Shown here one piece after another: positions 54,653 through 63,335 of a stretch of DNA of 64,000 nt. The notes under the pieces are model-generated. The model was not told the DNA's origin. It searched no databases and saw only the letters and a list, made by a program, of their open reading frames with translations. How positions within the stretch are numbered: position 1 is the stretch's first letter; the number at the start of each line of letters is the position of its first letter. This DNA comes from Methylorubrum populi (lineage in GTDB: Bacteria; Pseudomonadota; Alphaproteobacteria; Rhizobiales; Beijerinckiaceae), in assembly GCA_036946625.1 (NCBI GenBank), contig JAQIIU010000003.1, positions 1 through 64,000 on the forward strand, given 5' to 3'. The position numbers and the translations under genes were made by a program.

Positions 54653-56092
54653 GTGACCCAGCCCCCGACCGCCGTCCCACCGCGTATCGAGCACGATCTC
54701 CTCGGTGATCGCGAGGTCCCGGGGCTGGCCTACTACGGGGTCCACACGCTGCGCGCCGTCGAGAACTTCCCGATCAGCGGCAGTACCCTCGCGACCTGCC
54801 CGGATCTGATCTGCGCCCTCGCGGCGATCAAGCAGGCGGCGGCGCTGGCCAACCTCGAACTCGAACTGCTCGATGCGCGGCGCTGCGGGGCGATCGTCGC
54901 GGCTTGCGAGGAGATTCGGGCCGGCGCGCTGCACGATCAGTTCGTGGTCGACCTGATCCAGGGCGGGGCCGGCACCTCGACCAACATGAACGCCAACGAG
55001 GTCATCGCCAACCGGGCGCTGGAGCTCCTCGGCCACGGGCGGGGCGCCTACGAGCACCTGCACCCCAACGAGCACGTCAACATGGGGCAGAGCACCAACG
55101 ACGTGTATCCGACCGCCCTGAAGATCGCCGCCATCGGCGCCATCCGCCGCCTCGTCGCGGCCATGGCGGTCCTGCGCGGCAGCTTCGAGGTCAAGGCGGC
55201 CGAGTTCGCCGACATCCTCAAGATGGGGCGCACCCAGCTCCAGGACGCGGTGCCGATGACGCTCGGCCAGGAGTTCGGCACCTACGCGCGGATGCTGGCC
55301 GAGGACGAGGCCCGGCTCGGCGAGGCCGAGCTCCTGATCCGCGAGATCAACATGGGTGCCACCGCCATCGGCACCGGCATCACCGCGCACCCGCTCTACG
55401 CCGCGCTCGTGTGCGAGCGGCTCTCCGGGATCGCCGGCATCCCGCTGGTCACGGCGGAGGACCTGATCGAGGCGACGCAGGATTGCGGCGCCTTCGTCCA
55501 GGTCTCGGGGGTGCTCAAGCGCGTCGCGGTGAAGCTCTCGAAGACCTGCAACGACCTGCGCCTGCTCTCGAGCGGCCCGCGGGCGGGCTTGGGCGAGATC
55601 AACCTGCCGGCGCGCCAGGCGGGGTCCTCGATCATGCCCGGCAAGGTCAACCCGGTGATCCCGGAGGTCGTGAACCAAGTGGCCTTCGAGGTGATCGGCA
55701 ACGACGTGACGATCAGCTTCGCGGCCGAGGCCGGGCAGTTGCAGCTCAACGCCTTCGAACCCGTCATCGCCTACAGCCTGTTCCGCAGCCTCGCGCATCT
55801 CGAGGCCGCCTGTCGGACCCTCGACGCGAACTGCGTGCGCGGCATCACGGCCAACCGCGAGCGGCTGCGGGCCGGCGTCGAGCGGTCGATCGGCCTCGTC
55901 ACGGCCCTCAACCCCTACATCGGTTACCGCAACGCCACGGCGGTCGCGGTCGAGGCGCACGCCTCCGGCCGCGGCGTCTACGAGCTGGTCTTGGAGAAGG
56001 GTCTGATGGCCCGCGAGCAACTCGACGCGGTGCTCCAGCCCGAGCGGCTGACCCGGCCCCAGGCCCTCGCGCCGGTCGTCGCGATCGCCTGA
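54653..56092 (+). CDS. aspA: Aspartate ammonia-lyase
   Basis: Converts aspartate to fumarate and ammonia. The 479-residue fumarase/aspartase-fold protein shows IEHDLLGDREVPGLAYYGVH at the start, GAGTSTNMNANEVIANRALE near 105, HVNMGQSTNDVYPTALKIA and the signature GSSIMPGKVNPVIPEVVNQV near 325. These match AspA more closely than FumC. The GTG at 54653 is chosen for its strong GAGGAGG site. A dicarboxylate symporter gene follows after 86 bases, fitting aspartate uptake and deamination. Confidence 0.9.
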   Translation: MTQPPTAVPPRIEHDLLGDREVPGLAYYGVHTLRAVENFPISGSTLATCPDLICALAAIKQAAALANLELELLDARRCGAIVAACEEIRAGALHDQFVVDLIQGGAGTSTNMNANEVIANRALELLGHGRGAYEHLHPNEHVNMGQSTNDVYPTALKIAAIGAIRRLVAAMAVLRGSFEVKAAEFADILKMGRTQLQDAVPMTLGQEFGTYARMLAEDEARLGEAELLIREINMGATAIGTGITAHPLYAALVCERLSGIAGIPLVTAEDLIEATQDCGAFVQVSGVLKRVAVKLSKTCNDLRLLSSGPRAGLGEINLPARQAGSSIMPGKVNPVIPEVVNQVAFEVIGNDVTISFAAEAGQLQLNAFEPVIAYSLFRSLAHLEAACRTLDANCVRGITANRERLRAGVERSIGLVTALNPYIGYRNATAVAVEAHASGRGVYELVLEKGLMAREQLDAVLQPERLTRPQALAPVVAIA

Positions 56093-56178
56093 CCCGCGCT
56101 TCGGGATCCGCCTCCGCCACGCCAGCGGCCGGATCCCTCTTTCATCGCGAACCAAGAGCGATCCAGGGAAGAGAGACG

Positions 56179-57516
56179 ATGACGCACGCCGATGCAGCCC
56201 CGCGGTCGGGCCGGCTCACATTCTACACGGGCGCCGGGCTCGCGCTCGGCATCCTCGTCGGCGCGGTCCTGCACGGGCAGGCCGCCGGCCCGGAGGAGGC
56301 CAAGGCGCTGGCCGCCCACTTCACCCTCGTCACCGACATCTTCCTGCGCCTGATCAAGATGATCATCGCGCCGCTCGTGTTCGCCACCATCGTGGCGGGC
56401 ATCGCGAGCTTCGGCGACGCCCGCACGGTCGGGCGGGTGGCCGCGCTCGCCATGGGCTGGTTCGTGACCGCCTCGGTGGTCTCGCTCTCGCTCGGGCTGA
56501 TCGCGGCCAACCTGTTCCAGCCCGGCGCGGCGCTCCACCTCCCCCTGCCGGACGCGGGGGCGCAGACCGGGCTCAAGGCCGCCTCGCTCAACCTGCGCGA
56601 CTTCCTCACCCACGTCTTCCCGACGAGCATCGTCTCCGCGATGGCCACGAACGAGGTGCTGCAGATCCTCGTGTTCTCGGTCTTCTTCGGCTTCGGGCTC
56701 AGCGCGATCGACCGGCGCTACGCCGACCCGATGGTCGACCTCCTCGAGGGGCTCGCCCGGGTGATGTTCAAGGTCACCGACGCGGTGATGAAGCTGGCGC
56801 CGCTGGCCGTCTTCGCGGCGATGGCCGCGGTCGTCACCATCCAGGGGCTCGGCGTGCTCGTCGACTACGGCAAGTTCATCGCGAGCTTCTACGCGGGCCT
56901 CGCCGTGCTCTGGCTGCTGCTGATCGGCGTCGGCTGGATGATCCTCGGCCGCCACGTCGTGCGCTTGCTGCGCCTGCTGCGCGCGCCGATGATCCTCGCC
57001 TTCTCGACCGCGAGCAGCGAGTCCGCGTTCCCGCCCACGGTGGAGATGCTGACCCGGTTCGGCGTGCGCCCGCGCGTCACCGGGTTCGTGCTGCCGCTCG
57101 GCTACTCGTTCAACCTCGACGGCTCGATGATGTACCAGGCGATGGCCTCGCTGTTCATCGCGCAGGCCTTCGGCATCCACATGAGCTTCGCCGAGCAGAT
57201 CACGATGCTGCTCGTGATGATGGTGACGAGCAAGGGCATCGCCGGCGTGCCGCGCGCCTCGCTGGTGGTGGTGGCCGCCACCGTGCCGATGTTCGGCCTG
57301 CCGGCGGCCGGCATCCTTCTGATCATGGGCATCGACCAGATCCTCGACATGGGCCGCACGGTCACCAACGTGCTCGGCAACGGGCTGGCCACCGCGGCGG
57401 TCGCCAAGTGGCAGGGAGAGATCGCCGAGGGTCGGCAGGACGAGGCATCGAGCGCGACCGGCGGCCTGGGAGCGGACGTTCCGGACGCGGCGCTCGGCGA
57501 GGCCGCCCGCTCCTGA
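56179..57516 (+). CDS. Dicarboxylate/amino-acid:cation symporter (DctA/GltP family)
   Basis: A 445-residue DAACS-family transporter with eight membrane segments and two hairpins. It shows FLRLIKMIIAPLVFATIVAG, the serine-rich hairpin FSTASSESAFPPTVEMLTRF, the NMDGT-like GYSFNLDGSMMYQAMASLFI and the second hairpin SKGIAGVPRASLVVVAATVP. Members carry C4-dicarboxylates, aspartate or glutamate. Adjacency to aspA favours aspartate or fumarate. It starts 17 bases after a GGGAAGAG-rich leader. Confidence 0.9.
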   Translation: MTHADAAPRSGRLTFYTGAGLALGILVGAVLHGQAAGPEEAKALAAHFTLVTDIFLRLIKMIIAPLVFATIVAGIASFGDARTVGRVAALAMGWFVTASVVSLSLGLIAANLFQPGAALHLPLPDAGAQTGLKAASLNLRDFLTHVFPTSIVSAMATNEVLQILVFSVFFGFGLSAIDRRYADPMVDLLEGLARVMFKVTDAVMKLAPLAVFAAMAAVVTIQGLGVLVDYGKFIASFYAGLAVLWLLLIGVGWMILGRHVVRLLRLLRAPMILAFSTASSESAFPPTVEMLTRFGVRPRVTGFVLPLGYSFNLDGSMMYQAMASLFIAQAFGIHMSFAEQITMLLVMMVTSKGIAGVPRASLVVVAATVPMFGLPAAGILLIMGIDQILDMGRTVTNVLGNGLATAAVAKWQGEIAEGRQDEASSATGGLGADVPDAALGEAARS

Positions 57517-57537
57517 CACCCGGCGACGCGCGACCCT

Positions 57538-57569
57538 GAGCCCGCTGCACCTGACAGGGCAGCGGGCTC
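57538..57569 (+). terminator. Hairpin after the symporter gene
   Basis: A 10-base inverted repeat GAGCCCGCTG/CAGCGGGCTC with a 12-base loop, 21 bases after the symporter stop. It has no T-run, so it may be a weak or Rho-assisted terminator. Confidence 0.45.
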
Positions 57570-57632
57570 AAGCACGCTTCCCGAGGCTCCGGACGGCGTG
57601 CGCCGGCTGAGGACCTCCGTCCGGGCGTCGCG

Positions 57633-57815
57633 TCAGGCGGCCCGGACGGTGGCGAGCTGGACCCGGACTTGCCAGACGCAGCCCGATGGCTGGACGCGCA
57701 GGACCAAGCCCCTGGCCTCGATGTCGGCGACCTCTCGCCTGAGGCCGGCGGCCGCGTCGCGCTTGGCCTTGTCGATGGTCGTCTGCCGGATCTCGACGCG
57801 CTCGCTCGTGGCCAC
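57633..57815 (-). pseudogene. Truncated integrase (Arm DNA-binding domain) fragment
   Basis: A 60-residue frame reads EVADIEARGLVLRVQPSG followed by VWQVRVQL, the pattern of the N-terminal Arm-binding domain of P4-type tyrosine recombinases. No catalytic domain follows. This suggests a past integration event next to the symporter gene. Confidence 0.5.
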
Positions 57816-58620
57816 GGCCCCTCCGGATGCCAGCCGGATGCCAGGTCGGCCTTGGACGGTCGTAGGACAGCTCGCGGAAACCGAGCACCCCCATGGACCG
57901 CAACGCCTTTCCTTCGATCTGGCGGAAACGGCGTCGGAAGTGAAGCCCGGTTTAGTTCCGATTGCCAGGAAAGTTCAGCGCCTTGGCGCTGGCAGGGTCA
58001 ACGTCCGGCCGGATCAGGTCCTACCACAGAGAGTGTCCTCCGGTTGGTAGGGCGGCAGCGGGCAAGAGAATGCCACTGCGCGCGGCTCACCTGAGGCAAG
58101 CATAACACGAGCCGGTGATCGCTCAAATCGGGCGCCTTACCCCGGCGCCGCCCCACCAGCTCTCCGGTCCGCCACCAGTCCCCGATCCACGGGCGGGTGC
58201 GCGCGATCATCGGGCCGATGTCCGGACGGGTCGCGAGGATCGCCCCGACCATCAGCACCGCGAGAGGCGTGCAGCCTTATCCGGGTCCCGGCAGTCATGC
58301 CCGCCATCGATATAGGGGCGAACCATCTCGGCAAGCGGCCGGAGATCCGGCTGCACGAGCACGAGGTAGAAGACGAGACTGAACATCACCAGCCACGCCG
58401 TGCCGAGCTTGATCTTGCCGCTTGACCTCCAGCTCCATCATGCGCTCGGCCGCACAGGCCAAGAACTCGCGCACGAGATCGCCCCGTCCGCCCCCTTCTC
58501 GATCAGCTCGATCAGGGCCATCCTGTCTCGGTCATCGTCATCTCCGGTTCAAGGTTCAGCTCGCAACCGAACCCTAGCCGAAGACCGGCGATGACCACCT
58601 GAGCGGCAGCCCGCTCCTAC
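57816..58620. other. Degenerate accessory-DNA scar
   Basis: About 800 bases of broken reading frames. On the minus strand, one piece near 58270-58430 reads like a short membrane protein (LVMFSLVFYLVLVQPDLRPL), and another from 58258 begins MLMVGAILATRPDIGPMIA; they are out of frame with each other. No intact gene is supported. With the integrase fragment, this looks like the decayed edge of a mobile element. Confidence 0.4.
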
Positions 58621-58885
58621 ACCACCTCGGGGGACGTTACCGTGCTTGGCCCATCGAGCAGGGTGGGCAGCCGCGCCTTCGGCGCAATATCTCCGGTTCG
58701 CTCGCGGAGTTCGAGCCGATGCGAACTGCCGTGAGAGCTGCGGTGAACCATGGTTGCCGGCGAGGTGCGGTCGCGGCCAGTCCGTTCGATGGCGCGGTAT
58801 GTTTTGGATTTACACGTCGGCATTTGTTGACTTGGAGAACTTTGCTCTAGGGCCGGGGATATCCACGTTGAATCGAGGGAAGCGG

Positions 58886-60370
58886 ATGGCTTGCAAAACG
58901 CGGATCGAGCTCAATCGAGCGACCATCGGAAGACTGCCGCCGAGCGTCAATGCGCCTGCCTACGATCCTGCCGCGATTGAGCCGGGCATCGTCCATCTTG
59001 GACTCGGCGGGTTCCATCGCGCGCACATGGCCCGCTATACGCACGACACGATGGAAGCCGACGCTTCCGCCTTCGGCTGGGGGATCGTCGGCGCCGGGCT
59101 GATGCCGGGCGATCGCGGGATGATCGAGGCGCTGGCACCGCAGGACGGACTCTACACGCTGGTGGAGCGCGACGGGTCCGGTGAGAGCGCGGCGGTGATC
59201 GGCTCGATTCCGCGGGTGGTGTTTGCAGCGGACTCCTCCGCCGAGTTGCTGGAGGTGATGGATGGCGAGGGCATCCGCATCGTCAGCCTGACGGTCACCG
59301 AGAACGGCTATTGCCTTGATGCATCGACGAAAAGGCTCGATCCCGAGCACCGGCTGATCAGCGCCGACCTGCAGAACCCGACCCAGCCGAAGAGTGCCAT
59401 CGGCGTGATCGTCGAAGGTTATGCACGGCGACGGGCAGCGGGGCGGCCGGCCTTCACGGCGCTGACCTGCGACAACATCCAGCACAATGGCACGGTCCTG
59501 AAGAACGCCGTGCTCGATTTCGCGCGGCTGCGCGATGCGGACCTGGCGGCCTGGATCGAGGAAAACGCGAGGTTTCCCAGCACCATGGTCGACCGGATCA
59601 CGCCGGTGACCCGCGCGGCGGACGTCTCTGCCTTCGAGGAGCGCTACGGCCTCGCCGACCAGCGCCCGGTCTTCTGCGAGCCCTTCCGGCAATGGGTGAT
59701 CGAGGACGACTTTCCGCTGGGTCGGCCGGCCTGGGAAACGGTCGGCGCGCAGTTCGTGCCGGACGTTTCTCCCTATGAATTCATGAAGCTGCGCCTGCTC
59801 AACGGCAGCCATCTCGCGGTGGCGGGCGTCGGGCGGCTCTGCGGCTACACCTACATCGACGAGAGCCTGGCCGATCCGCGCATCGCCGGCTTCATGGCGG
59901 CCCTGATGGACCGGGAGACGGGGCCGACCCTACCGGCGATCGAGGGGATCGACCTCGCCGAGTACAAGGCCAAACTGCTGGAACGCTTCGCGAATCCGTC
60001 GATCAAGGACACGGTGGAACGGGTCAATACCGATGCGCCGATCAACGTGCTGGTCGATCCGATCCGCGACCGGCTGCGGGACGACCAGCCGGTGGAACTT
60101 TTGTCCCTGGCACTGGCGGCCTGGCTGCGGCGGGTGCGCGGCGAGGACGAGCAAGGCCAGCCGATCGATGTGCGCCATCCCCTCGCCAAGGAGTTGAAGG
60201 AGAAGGCGATTCAAGGCGGAGACGACCCGCGTCCGCTGCTCGGCATCCGACGCCTGTTCGGCGAACTGGGTGACGATCCGCGCCTCGTCGAGCCGGTCGG
60301 ACGCTGGCTGAAGCTGCTTTACGAGAAAGGCGCCTCGGCCGCCCTCGACGAGGTTTCCGGCAAGGCGTGA
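58886..60370 (+). CDS. Mannitol dehydrogenase-family polyol dehydrogenase
   Basis: A 494-residue long-chain polyol dehydrogenase oxidising a sugar alcohol such as mannitol to a ketose with NAD. It shows GIVHLGLGGFHRAHMARYTH near residue 35, the substrate-site region VDRITPVTR near 230 and the family signature MKLRLLNGSHLAVAGVGRL near 300. The ATG at 58886 has GAGGGA upstream and lies after the scar region. A polyol ABC transporter follows in the same direction, supporting mannitol, sorbitol or arabitol use. Confidence 0.9.
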   Translation: MACKTRIELNRATIGRLPPSVNAPAYDPAAIEPGIVHLGLGGFHRAHMARYTHDTMEADASAFGWGIVGAGLMPGDRGMIEALAPQDGLYTLVERDGSGESAAVIGSIPRVVFAADSSAELLEVMDGEGIRIVSLTVTENGYCLDASTKRLDPEHRLISADLQNPTQPKSAIGVIVEGYARRRAAGRPAFTALTCDNIQHNGTVLKNAVLDFARLRDADLAAWIEENARFPSTMVDRITPVTRAADVSAFEERYGLADQRPVFCEPFRQWVIEDDFPLGRPAWETVGAQFVPDVSPYEFMKLRLLNGSHLAVAGVGRLCGYTYIDESLADPRIAGFMAALMDRETGPTLPAIEGIDLAEYKAKLLERFANPSIKDTVERVNTDAPINVLVDPIRDRLRDDQPVELLSLALAAWLRRVRGEDEQGQPIDVRHPLAKELKEKAIQGGDDPRPLLGIRRLFGELGDDPRLVEPVGRWLKLLYEKGASAALDEVSGKA

Positions 60371-60588
60371 CACCCCGCCGGGTGATCCCCCGGGTGTCCG
60401 TCAGCGCCGCACGAGGCGACGTTTTGCGTCAGCTTGGATGCTCACCATGATGAGCGTGGCAATCCCAACTCGTGCATGTGCAACAAAATCGCACGAAAGA
60501 TGCAACGATGGGTGGTCGGATCAGCACAGCGGCCTAGAACTATAAATCACCGGGACGCTGGATAACGGCGCCCGACGGGAGACGCCCC
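60371..60588 (+). promoter_or_regulatory. Promoter/operator region of the polyol transporter
   Basis: 218 bases between the dehydrogenase and binding-protein genes. Two TGCAAC hexamers at 60479-60484 and 60501-60506 are 22 bases apart, two helical turns, and a short palindrome GCTCACCATGATGAGC lies at 60440-60455. Either could be an operator; this is a guess from spacing and symmetry. Confidence 0.35.
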
Positions 60589-61953
60589 ATGCCAGAAGGT
60601 TCGGACTCGCTGCATGCAAGCGTCCGAGGCCTGACGCTCGCCGCTGCCCTACTCGCCTGCGCCGGGATCGGCTCGAGCGGGCCGGCTCTGGGGGAGCCGA
60701 CGCAGATCACCGTCGCCACCGTGAACAACGGCGACATGATCATCATGCAGTCGCTGACCAGCCAGTTCGAGAAGGCCCATCCCGACATCAAGCTCCGCTG
60801 GGTGGTGCTGGAGGAGAACGTCCTGCGCCAGCGCGTGACGGTCGACATCGCCACTCGCGCCGGACAGTTCGACGTGGTCACAGTCGGCAACTACGAGGTG
60901 CCGATCTGGGCCAAGCAAGGCTGGCTCACCCCGTTCGACAATTTGCCGGCGGAGTACGACGTCGACGACCTGATCGGCACCGTGCGCGAGGGGCTCTCGG
61001 TGAACGGCAAGCTCTACGGGCTGCCGTTCTACGCCGAGAGCGCGATGACCTATTACCGCAAGGACCTGTTCGAGAAGGCCGGCATCACAATGCCGGAGCA
61101 GCCGAGCTACCAGCAGGTCCGCCAATTCGCCGACGCGCTCACCGACCGCAAGAACCGGGTCTTCGGCATCTGCCTGCGCGGCAAGCCGGGCTGGGGCGAG
61201 AACATGGCCTATCTGACGACCCTGGTGCACACCTTCGGGGGCCAGTGGTTCGGGCAGGACTGGAAGCCGGCCCTCGACGCGCCGGCCTGGGCCAACGCGA
61301 TCGCCTATTACGTCGACATCCTGAAGAAGGACGGGCCGCCCGGCGCCACCTCCAACGGCTTCAACGAGAACCTCGTGCTCTTCGCCGGCGGGCGCTGCGG
61401 GATGTGGATCGATTCCACCGTCGCAGCGGGCCTGCTCTACGACTCCTCGCAATCGACGGTGGCCGACAAGACCGCCTTCGCCGCGATGCCGCAGGGCGAA
61501 TACAAGGCCGGCCCCACCTGGCTGTGGAGCTGGAACCTCGCCATCCCCGCGACCTCGAAGAAGCAGGAAGCGGCCAGGACCTTCGTCCAGTGGGCGACCG
61601 ACAAGAACTACGTGAAGCTCGTCGCCAAGGAGAAGGGCTGGGTGTCCGCCCCGCCCGGCACCCGGCGCTCGACCTATGCGAGCGAGGAGTACCGCAAGGC
61701 CGCGCCCTTCTCCGGCTTCGTGCTCAAGGCGATCGAGGGCTCGAACCCCAACGGACAGACCCAGACCCCGCGGCCCGAGGACGCGAGCGGCGCGCAGTTC
61801 GTCTCGATCCCCGAATTCCAGGGCCTCGGCACCAATGTCGGCCAGACGCTGGCCGCCACGCTGACCGGGCGCAGCACGATCGCCGACGCGCTGTCCACGG
61901 CGCAGGGCGCCGCGACGCGCACCATGCAGCAGGCCGGCTATCCGAAGAAGTAG
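60589..61953 (+). CDS. Polyol/sugar ABC transporter substrate-binding protein
   Basis: A 454-residue periplasmic binding protein of family 1 with a signal peptide ending near residue 35 (ALGEPTQ). It shows QITVATVNNGDMIIMQSLT, FEKAHPDIKLRWVVLEENVL and LPFYAESAMTYYRKDLFEKA. The pattern is that of sorbitol/mannitol-type binding proteins. First gene of the transporter; two permease genes follow. The ligand is inferred from the adjacent polyol dehydrogenase. Confidence 0.9.
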   Translation: MPEGSDSLHASVRGLTLAAALLACAGIGSSGPALGEPTQITVATVNNGDMIIMQSLTSQFEKAHPDIKLRWVVLEENVLRQRVTVDIATRAGQFDVVTVGNYEVPIWAKQGWLTPFDNLPAEYDVDDLIGTVREGLSVNGKLYGLPFYAESAMTYYRKDLFEKAGITMPEQPSYQQVRQFADALTDRKNRVFGICLRGKPGWGENMAYLTTLVHTFGGQWFGQDWKPALDAPAWANAIAYYVDILKKDGPPGATSNGFNENLVLFAGGRCGMWIDSTVAAGLLYDSSQSTVADKTAFAAMPQGEYKAGPTWLWSWNLAIPATSKKQEAARTFVQWATDKNYVKLVAKEKGWVSAPPGTRRSTYASEEYRKAAPFSGFVLKAIEGSNPNGQTQTPRPEDASGAQFVSIPEFQGLGTNVGQTLAATLTGRSTIADALSTAQGAATRTMQQAGYPKK

Positions 61954-61995
61954 GGGCGCGATGGTGATGGCTCAGGGCGCGTTCCGACACTCACC

Positions 61996-62147
61996 CCGTC
62001 ATTCCGGGGCACCGAAGGCGAACCCGGACCCGAAGGGGCGCGAAGGCGTGCAATCCACGAACGGGCACGGCGGTGAGCGTGCCTCGCCAATCGCAGCATC
62101 ACGGGTGAATTCCGGGTTCTCTCCTGCGGCGAGCCCCGGAATGACGG
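61996..62147. repeat. Palindromic intergenic repeat, copy A
   Basis: Bounded by perfect 15-base arms CCGTCATTCCGGGGC and GCCCCGGAATGACGG. About the first 70 bases are almost identical to copy B at 63148. There is no ORF. It lies between the binding-protein and first permease genes. Confidence 0.8.
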
Positions 62148-62188
62148 GGGTGAACTTTCCTGGCGTCAGAGCGGCGGGGCACTAGGCG

Positions 62189-63109
62189 ATGGCATCCGGC
62201 ACCGTAGCGACAGCCGACGCGGCAACTGCGCCTGCGAAACCCGCGCGCAGCCGCAAGATCAACGGCTTCCCGCTGATCGCGCCTTCGGTCGGCGTCCTGC
62301 TGCTGTGGATGATCGTTCCGCTGGTGATGACGCTGTGGTTCTCGTTCCAGCGCTACAACCTGCTCGACCCGACGGTCTCGGGCTTCGTCGGCTTCGACAA
62401 CTACAATTACCTGATCAACGACGCGAACTTCTGGGCCTCGATCATCAACACGCTCCTGCTGATCGGCACCGTCCTCGTCATCACCGTGGTCGGAGGCGTG
62501 CTGCTCGCGGTTCTGTTCGACAAGGATTTTCCCGGCCGCAATATCGCCCGGCTCTTCGCGGTGGCGCCGTTCTTCGTCATGCCGACGGTGGCAGCGCTGA
62601 TCTGGAAGAACCTGATCCTGCATCCGATCTACGGCGTTTTCGGCTCCTTCGCCCTGGCGCTCGGCCTGGAGCCGATCGACTTCTTCGGCCAGTACCCCCT
62701 GCTCTCGGTCATCCTGATCGTCTCGTGGGAGTGGACGCCCTTCGCCTTCCTGATCCTGCTCACCGCGATCCAGTCCATGGACCGCGAGCAGTTGGAAGCC
62801 GCGCGCATGGATGGCGCGGGAGCGATCGCGCAATTCTTCTACATCGTGCTGCCGCACCTTTCGCGGGCGATCAGCGTCGTTGTGATGATCGAGACGATCT
62901 TCCTGCTGACGATCTTCGCCGAGATCTTCGTGACGACGGCAGGCGGCCCCGGCAACGCCACCACCAACCTCGCCTTCCTGATCTACGCCCGCGCGCTGCT
63001 CGAATTCGACGTCGGCGGCGCCTCGGCGGGCGGCGTCATCGCGATCATCCTCGCCAACATCGTCGCGGCCTTCCTGGTCCGCTCGATCGCGCGCCGGCTG
63101 GAGGTGTGA
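62189..63109 (+). CDS. Sugar/polyol ABC transporter permease
   Basis: A 306-residue permease of the MalF-like type with six membrane segments, the first near residues 28-50. It shows the EAA loop DREQLEAARMDGAGAIAQFF near 200 and ends ARRLEV. It follows the binding protein after 235 bases that contain repeat copy A and precedes the second permease. Confidence 0.92.
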   Translation: MASGTVATADAATAPAKPARSRKINGFPLIAPSVGVLLLWMIVPLVMTLWFSFQRYNLLDPTVSGFVGFDNYNYLINDANFWASIINTLLLIGTVLVITVVGGVLLAVLFDKDFPGRNIARLFAVAPFFVMPTVAALIWKNLILHPIYGVFGSFALALGLEPIDFFGQYPLLSVILIVSWEWTPFAFLILLTAIQSMDREQLEAARMDGAGAIAQFFYIVLPHLSRAISVVVMIETIFLLTIFAEIFVTTAGGPGNATTNLAFLIYARALLEFDVGGASAGGVIAIILANIVAAFLVRSIARRLEV

Positions 63110-63147
63110 GGGCTTTGATGATGTCCCTGCCGACATCGACACCCGCA

Positions 63148-63292
63148 CCGTCATTCCGGGGCACCGAAGGCGAACCCGGACCCGAAGGGGCGCGAAGGCG
63201 TGCAATCCACGACCGGGCACGACGGAAAGCCCCACCCTCGGCATCACGGATGGGTTCCGGGCTCTCGCCGTTGGCGAGCCCGGGAATGACGG
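63148..63292. repeat. Palindromic intergenic repeat, copy B
   Basis: Arms CCGTCATTCCGGGGC and GCCCGGGAATGACGG enclose sequence nearly identical to copy A in its left half and diverged in its right half. It lies between the two permease genes of the same operon. Confidence 0.8.
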
Positions 63293-63335
63293 TGTGGGGG
63301 TGGTCGCGCAGTGCGTCGAAGGGAGGGGCTTAGCG

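Noticed and set aside
53351..56155. Minus-strand open frame of 934 residues
   Set aside because: Antisense to the LysR and aspA genes; both sense products have strong family motifs.
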